Below, one piece after another: positions 21,679 to 33,934 of a DNA stretch of 64,000 nucleotides (its first letter is position 1; each line of letters opens with the position of its first letter). The stretch spans positions 1-64,000 of the forward strand of contig JAPFBL010000554.1 of assembly GCA_026182355.1 (NCBI GenBank), written 5' to 3'. The DNA is from Hermatobates lingyangjiaoensis. Taxonomy: Eukaryota; Arthropoda; Insecta; Hemiptera; Hermatobatidae. A model generated the notes under the pieces. It was given only the letters and a program-made list of their open reading frames with translations, had not been told where the DNA came from and did not search any database. The position numbers were made by a program, and so were the translations under genes.

Positions 21679-24006
21679 AAACATTTGTTCTAGTCCAGAT
21701 ATCAAACAGACCAAAGTAAACAAACATTCATAGGAATTTGATTTTATTGTAATCGCCTATCAATTTTATTGTAATCCACTTCTGTTTCACTCTCAGTACG
21801 TGTCACTAATATTGAGGGAATAGTTGTGCAGGTTTATATTTCAGTGTATGAACATGTATTAAGCCAAGGATTCTCAGTCTTGCTTGGCTAATGCACCCCT
21901 ATGCCCCCCCCCCCCTCCCAAACACACACACACACACATCTATTTGCAACTTTACATAGACTATGTTTATTATAGAATTTTGAAAATAAATTATTAGTTA
22001 AAAATATTAATAGGAAGTATCTTTATGGTTATATAAAATATCAATTTAAGCAAAATATTATTCTTTAATTTATAATTAAGAGGTCAAAACCTATAATACA
22101 TTTCTGTATGCGATGAAGTGTCAAGTAGATTTCATTATTTAGGGAAGAGGAGGGAGAAAAGTGCCTCACCCCTCCCAGACACTGCTCTTTTAGTTCTAAG
22201 TCACCAAACTCATATACAAGGTTCATTTTTGTATATGAGCCTTATATATAAAAGTTAAATGGTAGAATAGATCACAAGAAGCAGGTTTTCACCAAGTGTA
22301 TAGGAAGTATTGCTGTTTTGGATGGAAATGATGAGAATTAGAGGTATTTCATATTTATATAAGCTTTCATATTGGGATTTCTACGTTCAAGTGGTTTATT
22401 CTCAATAAAACCCCACAATATACCGCCTTTGTTGACAGTAGTGAATCTGAGTTGTATTATTTTTTTTTTGTATTCTTAGTTACTTTTACCACAATTTCAT
22501 GTATTTAGAAGTAATTTTGTTTCAGGGTTTGTCTTTTAGCTGTTTGATTTTATAGCGAAAATCGGGTGGATACCTATTGGTGACACTCTGAAACTATATT
22601 TAATCTTTATGGCGACAGAAGGTCACGTAGTCATTGCCGTTTTAGCCATCTTTAGTGTGTACTGCAGCGTTCCTAAAATTTTTTAGATACACACTCCCAG
22701 AAATCAATGAAAAAATGTGAAAAAAGGACCTCAAAACAAGTAAATCTGTCAAAATCTTGAGTTAAAATATTTTTTTATCACTATAGTTTACTTAAAATAA
22801 AGTAAGATTTTTTTTTTATATTTATGTTGAAACACATAAGTTTCTCATTGTAAAATTGCTATTAAATATGTAAGGAATCATTTAGTATTAGTGATTACAG
22901 TCATCTGATATGTTAGATAAAATCATAGAAAAGAATTTAAAGGATAACTTGTATTTAATCACCAAAATCTGACTCGAATTTTTCATACCCATTTAGTTAG
23001 CATATCGTTTGTCCCAGGACTGATTAGTTGTCTTATTTTTGTTTATAGTCATACATAAATTAATATTTATTAACAACTTAAATATCTGTTTAATTGTATA
23101 GTTCTGGATGAATATGTGAGTATAACCCCCTATCCTCAAACTGTCGGGTATTTAAGAAAATAATATTTATGGCTTGGTTCAAAATTGTTAAGTTTTGATA
23201 GGAATGTGTTAGCATACATAGAACAAACTGAACGCACCTACTTTCAGGCATACATTCAAAAAATTTGTGGAAAAGCAACTTTGAAATTGATAGATGGGAC
23301 ATTTAAAAACAATATGATAGAAATTTTAATACTATAGTACACATTTTTTCCTAAAATAACTATGTCGTATTTGCATAGTTTCAAATCATACTCAACAAAA
23401 TTGATGAATTGTAATAACAAATCAGGCATAAAGCATTACGGTTGTCTGTCCAATGCGTACAAGACCAACTTATGACTGTTCCAAATAATTTAATTAATTC
23501 AATTTAATATCAAATGATTTTTAAAGTTTTTAACAAATTGACTGATTGTTTTATTCATATTGCTAATTAAGGCTTTTAATGAATTTGTTGGAAAAGATGT
23601 AATTGTTCTTTACTTTGTCTTAAAAGATGATCAATAAGAGATGTTGGACTTGAGAAATTACGACCATCTGGGGTTAGAAGAGCCGATTTAACTCGGACTG
23701 CAATCACTTGAGTAGTCGAATTAGAAGGAAGGCTTTGATTGAATCATTTAATCCAATTCATTGGAGCCCTACACTTTCTTATATACAGTTGTTTTATGCC
23801 TTGTCTTTTTCTTTTGTTTAGTTGTGCATTTAAACAAATTAAATCTGTCATTCAAGAAGATTATTGTTAACTAATACTACTTATTAACCAAATACTATAT
23901 TAGTCGCATTCCTCTAAACAATTAAGGCAGTATTCTTAACAGCAAAATATACAACTCTACATCTCACTTTTAATGCTTCTCAAATAGTCATCCCTCTCAC
24001 AGTCAG
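21679..24006. other. No gene; C-run, CA microsatellite and module-B trace
   Basis: A run of 13-14 C followed by (CA)n lies near 21905-21938. At 22725-22808 the sequence resembles the end of module B (GACCTCAAAACA, TCACTATAGTTTACTT). Other short frames have no motif. Confidence 0.45.

Positions 24007-24087
<81 letters not shown>
24007..24087. repeat. (TC)n-(TA)n microsatellite
   Basis: About 20 bp TC then about 60 bp TA. It borders the PLE-type foldback on its left. Confidence 0.95.
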
Positions 24088-24092
<5 letters not shown>

Positions 24093-24492
24093 CAAACCAC
24101 AATAAGAAATGGGAAAACAAGACTAAGATCTTTCAACCGTAACAAGTGGTCTTCGTCAGAGTCAAAAACCCAACTGAACACTAGATGCAGAAAACATCTG
24201 GTGAGGAGTTGAGAAGAGTGGGAGGGAAGAGTGGTATTTTAAAAGGGTGAAAGTGCAGGAAAGAACTAATGTCCAGAAAGGGATGTTTGAGGAAACAAAG
24301 GAGTACAGTAAGAAAAAGTAAAAAACTATCCGCTAGCTGTCAACCCTCTTTGAAGTTGGGTTTTCTAGTGTTCAGTTGGGTTTTTGACTCTGACGAAGAC
24401 CGCTTGTTACGGTTGAAAGATCTTAGTCTTGTTTTCCCATTTCTTATTGTGGTTTGATCATTGATTGTTATTTCACGTGTTTATGTGAAAGC
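24088..24492. mobile_element. PLE-type foldback, CTGACGA hammerhead family
   Basis: Inverted arms share GATCAAACCACAATAAG at the outside and a hammerhead-like motif inside: CTGACGA, stem II ACCG...CGGT, GAAAGATCTTAG (plus strand about 24391-24419, minus strand about 24159-24127). The right arm extends about 35 nt past the left, ending TCACGTGTTTATGTGAAAG. A 180-nt loop separates the arms. The box has C for T, so activity is uncertain. Same family: 53470-53736, 57430-57560 and 57790-57990. Confidence 0.6.
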
Positions 24493-24524
24493 TTTATATA
24501 TATATATTATAAAGATAATTAAGT

Positions 24525-24652
24525 TTTCAAACTTGTTCTGAAACAATCGTTAGTGATAACAGATAAGTTACTGAACTCTAAAAGCTTCTGAGGAAGCCCT
24601 CATTTGGCTCCTAGATGCACGTTTCAAACCAGGCTTAAATTTAAACCGTTAG
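24525..24652 (+). pseudogene. PLE endonuclease C-terminal fragment
   Basis: Codons 24581-24652 read KASEEALIWLLDAR, then PGLNLNR and a stop: the terminal helix and PGLN end signature of the PLE GIY-YIG domain, including the catalytic Glu region. It is 5' truncated close to a short (TA)n tract, like the copies at 34371 and 59456. Confidence 0.75.
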
Positions 24653-25035
24653 ATTTAATGGTTAATCATTTAAATTTAATGATTATTAAATAATTATCAT
24701 TATTTATTTTCTTGTATATATTTATTCAGTTATTGTTTTATCATCACACTTTTTTCTACAATTCATTAGAATTTGTTTAATATTTTTTTAAATATTTCCT
24801 TTTTTTGGTGTTTTTGCTTTTAATTCACTTTTATTCTTCTTTAATTTTTTTTTTGTTCTTGAATCCTTGGTTGTTTTTTATTTGTCTCCTTCGCGGCAGC
24901 ACTGGTTTTGCCCTCTCCCAGTGAGTTCTTTAGTTGACTGTCTTCCTTTCGTCAATTCACTTCTTCTCCTGAGGAGACCACCATAATGGTTGAAATATTG
25001 GTAATCTGAGTTTTTGTTCTATTTATTTCTATATA
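24653..25035 (+). mobile_element. PLE 3' region with degenerate hammerhead
   Basis: T-rich 3' sequence following the ORF end. At 24969-24995 it has CTGAGGA, a stem-II-like ACCA/TGGT and GAAA. It ends at a (TA)n tract. The first box has G for T. Confidence 0.55.
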
Positions 25036-25065
25036 TCACTATATATATATATATAGTTCAATATA

Positions 25066-25190
25066 GAAAAGAAACATAGAGAAATCAAAAGAACACACTT
25101 ACAGTCTCTAATTTTCGGTTTGAACCGTCTTCAGGAGAGATAAGAGAGGGAACCCAAGGGCACTGGTTCAGAGACTATATAATATATATA

Positions 25191-25228
<38 letters not shown>
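25066..25228 (-). mobile_element. PLE pseudo-LTR relic with hammerhead-like motif and TA tract
   Basis: Minus strand: CTGAAGA (25134-25128), perfect stem II GGTT-CA-AACC, GAAA (25116-25113), then ATTAGAGACTG. The box has A for T. Related sequences with the same CTGAAGACGG start lie near 35240, 57690, 59590 and 59715. (TA)n fills about 25180-25228. Confidence 0.5.
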
Positions 25229-25237
<9 letters not shown>

Positions 25238-25559
25238 ATTTAAGGCTATAAAGTGGTCATATTTATTTTGTAGAATAGAATATATAACGATAAGATATAT
25301 TTGTCAATTACACTAGATAAAACATCCTTAGATGAGATAATCGCTAATATGCATAGATTTTTATTATGTTTTTACTATCATAAAAACACAGAACTATATC
25401 TGCCATTATATTTGTTCATAGGTGCAGCATGTAGCATGATTAGAAACTCTGTTCAACAACTACCCATCATACCACTGAAAGCATCCGATAATTCAGGTTT
25501 GATTGGTTTATTATTTGCATTTTTTATAAATTCCTAATTTCATGTTCAACTTTTTGTGA

Positions 25560-26040
25560 AAATGACATTGTTTTTTTTTAAGCAATTTAGCATTAAAAAC
25601 ATATTACGAATAGATAAAATGTACCATAACGATCTTTTTGGTTAATGCTATTTTTAAAAGAATTCCTCTACTCGTCCCCTCATAATATGGTAGTTTTAGG
25701 TATAACATCACACTGATTTTTTAAAAATGATGGCTTGTATCGTCCTTAAAACATTCCAAATATCATAAATCAACATTTTTACATTTCATCGAAAACAATA
25801 CCTTTCAATTGTTTTAAAAATGCAAGAATTTGTTTAATGTACTACATCTCAAACAATATAATAGAAAATTTAAAAACTCTAGAGTTCTTAGTTTAGGGGG
25901 GAAAAAAATGTTAATACACATTTTAGCCAAATGTGTGACATTCCTATCATGCAATACTACCATAAAATTTAGGGCATATCTAAAGTATAGGAACATTTTT
26001 GTGTAAAATATAAATTTGATATATCAAGCGGTGTGGACTC
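25560..26040 (+). mobile_element. Diverged module-B relic
   Basis: Order and wording match module B of the 16.8-21.7 kb element: a CATAATA(T)-type block, GGCTTGTATCG, AAATTTAAAAACTCTAGAG and GTAAAATATAAATTTGAT. Heavily mutated. Confidence 0.55.
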
Positions 26041-26933
26041 CAGGGTCTCAACCAACGTTTGGAACTCAGTCGTACTTGAAAATGCATTTGAAGGGAAAAT
26101 AGTCGAACATCTACAAAAACAACATACAAAGTACGACATTTTTCATAATAATATGCGAACTTCTTTTTTGCTAAGTAATATTGTTTGAAGGTAGTTCAAA
26201 TTTGTGTAGTTTGTCTGCAAAGTGTGAAGTAAGAAATTATCTGCACAGATGGTTGAAGCGCGAAGTCAAACATATAAATAATCGTTTGAGTGATTGATTA
26301 TTAACATTTTATTATATTAACTCAACATATTGACTACTACATACAGTATTCAGAAAAAAAATAACATATAACTCTAGTTAAATTTATTTGTGGAAATAGA
26401 ATAACCGCAAAGTGACAAAAGAAATAATTAAATGTATTAATAAAGCTTTTATATTGATCAAGAAAAAATGGTAAATAATAAAGAATGAAAACAAAATGTA
26501 TGAACAAATACAAGGAAAAAAATTAAAAACAAATACCTCCAGTTAAGTGATTACTTTGTTGAAACTATCCAAGCATAAAGTGGAATAACTTATGCTGAAG
26601 GATTATAAAGGGAAATAAAGACAAACTTCTTTATTCCCCATGAATAATTTTTCTTGTTACCTTGAGAATGTATTCTTTTTTTTAAAAAAAAGTAATGTCA
26701 ATCGATGTAGCATGTGCTACACGACATAGGTGTTGATAATTGAAACATTCATTAGAGTCTTTCATGTCTCTAATGATTCCTGAAAATCATCTTCCTTGAA
26801 CACAATATTGTAGGGACAAGAAAATTTTATAACAATTCTAATACAAGAAGTATCATATTCAATTATATGTTATGCAGTTTTTTAAATGCTTGATAAAAAT
26901 ACAAAACTATTTGCTGATGTTGAGACGATAAAT
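26041..26933. other. No gene recognised
   Basis: AT-rich sequence without motif or repeat. Confidence 0.5.
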
Positions 26934-27260
26934 ACTTTATAAATCATTAGTTGTGCAATCCGTAATTGTGTGGTATTTACTCATTCTGAGGTAAAATGGA
27001 TAAACCAACAAAAGTCTCCACACAAATGAAGTTTTATTCAACGCGTTTCGAACACTTTGTGTTCATCATCGGGAAGACACCAAGGATGTGGTACTGACGG
27101 GTTGGTCAAGTGAAAACAACATTTGTTTTCACTTGACCAACCCGTCAGTACCACATCCTTGGTGTCTTCCTGATGATGAACACAAAGTGTTCGAAACGCG
27201 TTGAATAAAACTTCATTTGTGTGGAGACTTTTGTTGGTTTATCTATTTTACTTTATAAAT
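26934..27260. mobile_element. Hammerhead palindrome insertion with 10-11 bp TSD
   Basis: ACTTTATAAAT at 26934-26944 and 27250-27260 is the target-site duplication. The insert has perfect inverted arms of about 125 bp with their centre at about 27121. Each arm carries a hammerhead region. The left side has an extra ~45 nt (TAGTTGTGCAATCCG...) whose minus strand starts an MSKYH-type ORF. Ends match those of 2589-3058 and 27641-27822. Confidence 0.8.
27170..27200 (+). ncRNA. Hammerhead ribozyme core, intact boxes
   Basis: CTGATGA (27170-27176), perfect 6-bp stem II GAACAC-AAA-GTGTTC, GAAA (27193-27196), then CGCGTT. The left-arm mirror (27073-27046, minus) has CCGATGA, one substitution in the box, so only this one keeps the consensus. 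Stem III would be very short. Confidence 0.75.
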
Positions 27261-27614
27261 GTGTTCAGAATGTTATTTGATATAATTATCAATTAATTTC
27301 CATACCATTTTCAATTAAATAAAAGCTAATACACTCTGATTAAATATCTGTTTGTTTTCTTTAGAATAATAAATAACTTTTAATTTTACTCTAAATAAAG
27401 TATAGTGATCATTAAAAAAATGACAACATTAAAGGTTTTGAGGTGCCCATAGTCATTCTTTGACTGTTTTTTTGAATTGTGTGTGGGTTTTTTTTGTTTC
27501 AAGCAATTGCAACTGCATGCTACAATTTTTTATATTTCATGAATTCGATAATTATACAAACAGAGTTCTCACATTAATATAGTTTTAATTCTATATCATT
27601 ATTAAATTTTGTAA

Positions 27615-27905
27615 AATCTATCAGTTGCATCAACACAAATTTGTCCATTGTAGAGTAAAAAGCTAATAAAATGGTCTCCATATATAAAAATTTAATCGTA
27701 TTAACAACACGTTTCGAACACGTAAGTGTTCTTCCTCCATTGTAGTGTTTTTACCCTACAATGAGTAAATACCACATATTAACTGATTGCACAACGTTAT
27801 TGCACTACAAACTTGTCCATTGAGGGAGGCCGCGTCTAGTTTGAACTAACTGTTATTTTGTGTTTTATTGGCTTTGTAAAATTGAGGGCAGTGAAGGATA
27901 ATGTG
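27615..27905 (+). repeat. Host repeat interrupted by a hammerhead insertion
   Basis: CTATCAGTTGCATC... (27618-27650) and GGCCGCGTCTAGTTTGAA... (27823-27905) form one repeat unit split by the insertion 27651-27812. The uninterrupted version is at 28690-28825, which serves as the empty site. Confidence 0.8.
27641..27822 (-). mobile_element. 162-bp hammerhead insertion with 10-bp TSD
   Basis: TTGTCCATTG at 27641-27650 and 27813-27822 flanks an insert of 162 bp. The minus strand carries a stem II (GAACAC/GTGTTC) and GAAACGTG, but the first box is weak (GAGGA). The plus strand of the right end reads MSKYHILTDCTT from an ATG. The paralogous empty site at 28690-28825 confirms the boundaries. Confidence 0.8.
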
Positions 27906-28264
27906 GTTTTCATGTTTGTGGGGCTGTGGTGGTCATATCTGCAGCAGGGAGAAAGTCCTATTCGAGACCTTTGTAGGTAGGCTGTTTGCACCTTGTCGAG
28001 ATAATGTCTGTGATATTTTGTGAGTCAGAGGGTGATTGACTGACTGACGATCTGGACTTTGGAGTAGGGAAGTAGTATGTATACGTTGTATGATGTTCAT
28101 TGGCTGAATTTGACCACTGGTAAGACCATGTATCGTTAGACTCCTTTTGCAATTTTTCTTAAGAAGACTTATAGGCGGCCGTAAATTTGCCTTCAACACG
28201 TCCAGAGCAGCTCTTTTTGCCAGTGAATAAGCTCTTTCATTCCCTAGTTTCCCTAATGAAACTT

Positions 28265-28319
28265 AGTGTGTGTGTGTGTGTGTGTGCGTGTGTCTGTGCC
28301 TGTGTATGTATGTATGTGT

Positions 28320-28394
<75 letters not shown>
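28265..28394. repeat. (GT)n and (GA)n microsatellites
   Basis: (GT)n with interruptions to about 28320, then about 70 bp of uninterrupted GA (28325-28393). Arg/Glu and Ser/Leu open frames here are artefacts of the repeat. Confidence 0.97.
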
Positions 28395-28396
<2 letters not shown>

Positions 28397-28689
28397 AGTG
28401 GGTGAGTGTGTGGGTGCTGGTATACTATACAGTATATCGTCACTATAACTGAAGAAACTATAGGGTTGTTTTTGGAGGAAATATTTATTTGAGCTGTAAA
28501 AGAGTATGACGTACAACGTATTTAAACATTTTTGACTACACACTCACCCATGTATCCAACCACGCAGATATAATAAAAAAAACTTCGTCAGTGAACAAAA
28601 GGCAAATATAGTAAACAAGACAAATTTAAAATCACATATTCATGAGTTTAAATTTAATCACAACGTGTTGAACACTTGTAAATAATGTG

Positions 28690-28825
28690 ATTTACATACT
28701 ATCAGTTCCGTCGACACAAATTTGTTCACTGAGGGTGGCCGCGTCTAGTTTGAAGTAACTGTTATTTTCAGTTTTATAGGCTTTCTTTCTTTTTCAAATT
28801 GCAGGTATTCCAGGATAATGTATAT
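28690..28825 (+). repeat. Uninterrupted paralogue of the 27615-27905 repeat
   Basis: Reads CTATCAGTTCCGTCGACACAA straight through to GGCCGCGTCTAGTTTGAA, without the 162-bp insert and with a single target-site copy. A (TA)n tract follows at about 28899-28930. Confidence 0.8.
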
Positions 28826-28893
28826 GTACCATACATAGTCGCATATGAACGCCAAACATACACGTAAGAAATCACATATAAACATATCCATGC

Positions 28894-28935
<42 letters not shown>

Positions 28936-29032
28936 AATAACAAAATAAAATCAATTACCAATTAATATATATTAAAAAAAAAGATGATATTAAAAATACG
29001 ATTATTTTTTCACACATATCGATTAAACTATA

Positions 29033-29340
29033 TATTGACAAGCAGATGGAATAGCAATGGGATCACAATTGAGAATTACATTTGCAATCTTTTTCATGTC
29101 ACATAGAAAATCAGATTGTGAACCTCCCACAAATGCAACCTTTCCTTTACTACCGAGTAGAGAGAATGACTGCTGGTAATAAGAGAATAAACAAATAAGC
29201 GAATATTCTTTGGAGAGTAAATCTAGAAAATGATCCCATAATATCATGATCTCGCAGGTGAAAAATATATAGGAAACTTATCTTTGAAAAAATCAGCAAA
29301 CTGTTACTGATAATTCTGTTGGATACTTGATACGAATAAA
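29033..29340 (+). pseudogene. PLE reverse-transcriptase fragment
   Basis: From about 29043 one frame reads ADGIAMGSQLRITFAIFF, matching the PLE/TERT-like RT motif (DGVAMGS-L-P-LANIF). After a frameshift, FLYYRVERMT corresponds to the YRRYVDD catalytic block, with both aspartates lost. Later stops and shifts mark a dead copy. Polymerase motif order is preserved. Confidence 0.6.
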
Positions 29341-30334
29341 AGAAAGTAACATCATTATATTTTAAGGAAAATCGTAACAAATTTTCATAATTATTATGTT
29401 ATAGAAAATAATCTAATGGCTCTTAAATTAAACGAATAATTTTTCTTAAAAAGTTCAATGCAAGTGTAAAGTTAATTAATCTTTAGATTGTTTTATGAAA
29501 GTATTAATTACAACCCCTATAACAGTAAATGTTATAATAATTGTAATTAATAATAACAGTAAAATGGTAATGATAAATTTATCAGTATATAAAAAAATAT
29601 AACTTATAGACTCTTATAGATTGTCAGTCTTATCTCAATCTTTTTGTAACAATTTTAGAAGATCAGTGCTGTTTGATTAAAACAAATTTTCCTAATTGTA
29701 ATTAAATTAAAAAAAAATATTATATAGTTTGTCTTCAATATTTTCTTATAGAATAAGAAGTTTGAATAAACAACTTTGCCAGCGAACTAAGTCAATCGAT
29801 ATTAATTAAGTAACTTGCAAAGCTACGTTCCTATAATAGCTATAGAGTTTTTAAGCAGTTTAGTTTTACGAAAGAATCAAAATAGTGATTCATTTAAGGT
29901 TCCCACTTTAAATCATTTCAAAAAGTCAGTAGCGACGATCAAGTGAAACGGGTTTTCCCTTTCACTCATCTCATATTATACGAGTATAATGAATTTCAAA
30001 AACTCTTCGCCAATTTCATTCTAAAATTTTATATATCACGTTTTCTTTCATTGCCATCTTAGTCACAGGCTATTTTCTGATACAGAGTTACTTAAAAATA
30101 GAATCGTAACTTAGCTCTTGTTGCATAATGCAAAATAATAAATAGACTTACAGGTTGAAGTTTGAACTTTGATGTTTCATTTATAACCGTATTATTCTAA
30201 TAAAACTATTCCCCATCAAGTAATGCAAAATAGTTATTTGTTTGCAGAATCAAAAAGGTTAGAATTTTAATCTGCCAAGAAGTTTTATTTTTATGTTACC
30301 ATAAGCAAGGCTATGATAGTGGTAGTATTTATTT
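29341..30334. other. No gene recognised
   Basis: AT-rich sequence, no motif or tandem repeat. Confidence 0.5.
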
Positions 30335-32150
30335 TAGCTGCTAAGGTAATGTTGATGATAGTAGGTTTGGAAGTGGCGACAATGATGGTTTTTGAGGGGT
30401 GATGTTGATGAAAGTAAGTTTGGTAGTGGCGACATTGATGGTTTTTGAGGGGTGATGTTGATGAAAGTAAGTTTGGTAGTGGCGACATTGATGGTTTTTG
30501 AGGGGTGATGTTGATGAAAGTAAGTTTGGTAGTGGCGATGGTGATGGTTTTTGAGGGGTGATGTTGATGAAAGTAAGTTTGGTAGTGGCGACATTGATGG
30601 TTTTTGAGGGGTGATGTTGATGAAAGTAAGTTTGGTAGTGGCGATGGTGATGGTTTTTGAGGGGTGATGTTGATGAAAGTAAGTTTGGTAGTGGCGACAT
30701 TGATGGTTTTTGAGGGGTGATGTTGATGAAAGTAAGTTTGGTAGTGGCGATGGTGATGGTTTTTGAGGGGTGATGTTGATGAAAGTAAGTTTGGTAGTGG
30801 CGACATTGATGGTTTTTGAGGGGTGATGTTGATGATAGTAAGTTTGGTAGTGGCGACAATGATGGTTTTTGAGGGGTGATGTTGATGAAAGTAAGTTTGG
30901 TAGTGGCGATGGTGATGGTTTTTGAGGGGTGATGTTGATGAAAGTAAGTTTGGTAGTGGCGACATTGATGGTTTTTGAGGGGTGATGTTGATGAAAGTAA
31001 GTTTGGTAGTGGCGACATTGATGGTTTTTGAGGGGTGATGTTGATGAAAGTAAGTTTGGTAGTGGCGATGGTGATGGTTTTTGAGGGGTGATGTTGATGA
31101 AAGTAAGTTTGGTAGTGGCGACATTGATGGTTTTTGAGGGGTGATGTTGATGAAAGTAAGTTTGGTAGTGGCGATGTGATGGTTTTTGAGGGGTGATGTT
31201 GATGAAAGTAAGTTTGGTAGTGGCGACATTGATGGTTTTTGAGGGGTGATGTTGATGAAAGTAAGTTTGGTAGTGGCGATGGTGATGGTTTTTGAGGGGT
31301 GATGTTGATGAAAGTAAGTTTGGTAGTGGCGACATTGATGGTTTTTGAGGGGTGATGTTGATGATAGTAAGTTTGGTAGTGGCGATGGTGATGGTTTTTG
31401 AGGGGTGATGTTGATGAAAGTAAGTTTGGTAGTGGCGACATTGATGGTTTTTGAGGGGTGATGTTGATGAAAGTAAGTTTGGTAGTGGCGACATTGATGG
31501 TTTTTGAGGGGTGATGTTGATGAAAGTAAGTTTGGTAGTGGCGATGGTGATGGTTTTTGAGGGGTGATGTTGATGAAAGTAAGTTTGGTAGTGGCGATGG
31601 TGATGGTTTTTGAGGGGTGATGTTGATGAAAGTAAGTTTGGTAGTGGCGACATTGATGGTTTTTGAGGGGTGATGTTGATGAAAGTAAGTTTGGTAGTGG
31701 CGATGGTGATGGTTTTTGAGGGGTGATGTTGATGAAAGTAAGTTTGGTAGTGGCGACATTGATGGTTTTTGAGGGGTGATGTTGATGAAAGTAAGTTTGG
31801 TAGTGGCGACATTGATGGTTTTTGAGGGGTGATGTTGATGAAAGTAAGTTTGGTAGTTGCGATGGTGATGGTTTTTGAGGGGTGATGTTGATGAAAGTAG
31901 GTTTGGTAGTGGCGATGGTGATGGTTTTTGAGGGGTGATGTTGATGAAAGTAAGTTTGGTAGTGGCGATGGTGATGGTTTTTGAGGGGTGATGTTGATGA
32001 AAGTAAGTTTGGTAGTGGCGATGGTGATGGTTTTTGAGGGGTGATGTTGATGAAAGTAAGTTTGGTAGTGGCGACGATGATGGTTTTTGAGGGGTGATGT
32101 TGATGATAGTAGGTTTGGTAGTGGCGACAATGATGGTGTTTGAGGGGTCA
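30335..32150. repeat. 53-bp minisatellite, about 34 copies
   Basis: GTTTTTGAGGGGTGATG recurs every 53 bp. Two main variants differ at GACATT versus GATGGT and interleave irregularly. The two outermost units share an older variant (GTAGG and GACAATGATGG), as expected if the array grew from its middle. The minus strand lacks stops in all three frames, so it shows overlapping open frames of up to 605 codons that cycle through frames every 159 bp. These are a by-product of the repeat. Confidence 0.97.
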
Positions 32151-32969
32151 AATAACACTATTCAAACGAGAAGATTTTAAAATATTCTTTTTAATTTCTA
32201 TGTTAAGATTTCTTTTTTTGAATATAGAGGAATATTAACAATACCAATACAATATAACGTTAGTCACACTAGAAGAGAAAACAGAATCAGACGGGATAAG
32301 CGTGAGAGAGAGAGGGAAGGAGTGAAAGAGATAGTAATTAAAGTACATATTTGTAGGAAGTGAGTGGGGTGGAAATGGAATATAGTGGAAATGACTAAAA
32401 GAGTAGAAATGAATATTGAGAAAGAAAAGAAAGTGATAGAGAGAGAGTGAGAGAGAGAGAGAATGAAAATGTGTGAAGACAAACCAATAAAGTGGCATAA
32501 GCTAATAACCTGAGATAAACATTTTATGATACTAGAGGACAGACGGCTAATATGTGTATACAGAGGAATGTAATTAACACTGTACTAATAATGATATTTT
32601 CTACTATTCGATAATTTCTGATGATATTTTAGAATACAATGTATCATCTAAAATTTTTTTAAAAATACCCGTTAAAGACGGGTATTTTTTCAAGTAAATA
32701 ATAAATAAACCTAGTTACTTATGCAAACTTGTTAAACATCTATTTTTCAAGCAGTCGTAATTATTATAAAAATTTATTAGTGCAACGAAAATGTTTGAAA
32801 AATGGAAACCTGTAAAAATGAACAAAACCAAAACGATATCGTTTCTTGTCATATAGGTTATAATTTTCTATTAAAGCATATATAATTAGAGGATACTTGA
32901 GTTTCTAGAGATAAGTTTTATTATTTATAATACAAATTTTGTTACTTCTCTACGTTTAAAGGCCTAAAG
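32151..32969. other. No gene; GA-rich patch
   Basis: GA-rich degenerate tract at about 32305-32475 (GAGAGAG runs). A hairpin AAAATACCCGT...ACGGGTATTTT lies near 32665-32690. Confidence 0.55.
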
Positions 32970-33449
32970 CAGGCATGGGCAACCTGTGGCTCGCGTGCCA
33001 CATGCGGCCCAACACGTGTTTTTGTGCGGCCCACGGAGATTACTGGAATTCTATCTTAATATTAAAAATTCTTTTGCTTTTTGTTTATTAACAAAAGCTC
33101 ACCGAAACTTTTAGAAGGAAATTACAAAAATAGAGAGAGAGAGCTCTATAGCAATAAATGTTTTAGTTCCTTTCATTATATGACGCAATAATCTTTTTGA
33201 GATTGGGTTGTTATAATTGATTACCATAATGCAATTATAAGATGAATAATAATTTTGATTATAAGAACAATAAAAAGTTAAATAATCATTGACACAATAA
33301 TATAACGCACCGTATGTATTTATATATATATTTAAATACATTATACATATAAGCTGTATGTATCGACATACCTAAGAAATTACCATGCGGCCCGCGGTCT
33401 TTTGGAAATTATATAATGCGACCCCCAGTTCACAAAAGGTTGCCCATGC
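32970..33449. mobile_element. hAT-like non-autonomous element
   Basis: CAGGCATGGGCAACCT at the left and its near-complement AGGTTGCCCATGCT at the right form terminal inverted repeats of about 15 bp on a 480-bp element. Subterminal GCGGCCC motifs repeat near both ends, as in hAT MITEs. TSD candidates (CTAAAG-containing) are imperfect. No transposase frame. Confidence 0.7.
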
Positions 33450-33934
33450 TAAAGATACACAGATGGAAAGCATTTCTAAAGTTATTGAATTAAATAAATG
33501 GGCTTGAAGGATTACAAACAAAACACTGCTTATTGAATTTGATAACTTGATTAAGGGGTTATTTGTTGATGGAACATCTTATGGCATTGATCCACAAGTA
33601 TAGCCAACTGTAAATTGTAAAATATATGGCCGTGAGTGCTATCGGATTTAGAGCTGAAGCCGCAGAGTTGATTTAGGTCTCTGAATTTAGTTGCTGAATA
33701 AACTTCGGCTTAGCTGGTGCTATCGCTTACCGTAAATAGAACAGAACATTTGTTTGGAGGAATGTCATGTTCAAATAAAGTAAACATACACTGATTAAGC
33801 AAACCACACATACACGCATATGAACACCAAACATACACGCAAGAAATCACATACAAACATATTCATGCATATATATATATATATGCATGATATATAATTA
33901 TATATATGCTTGAATGAAGGACTGCTCCCAAATT
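33450..33934. other. No gene recognised
   Basis: Mixed sequence with a short (TA)n at about 33867-33885. A GC-richer piece at 33600-33740 is unassigned. Confidence 0.45.

Noticed and set aside
30291..32158. Overlapping 312- and 605-codon minus-strand open frames
   Set aside because: They are translations of a 53-bp minisatellite with no stops in any minus frame, not a gene.
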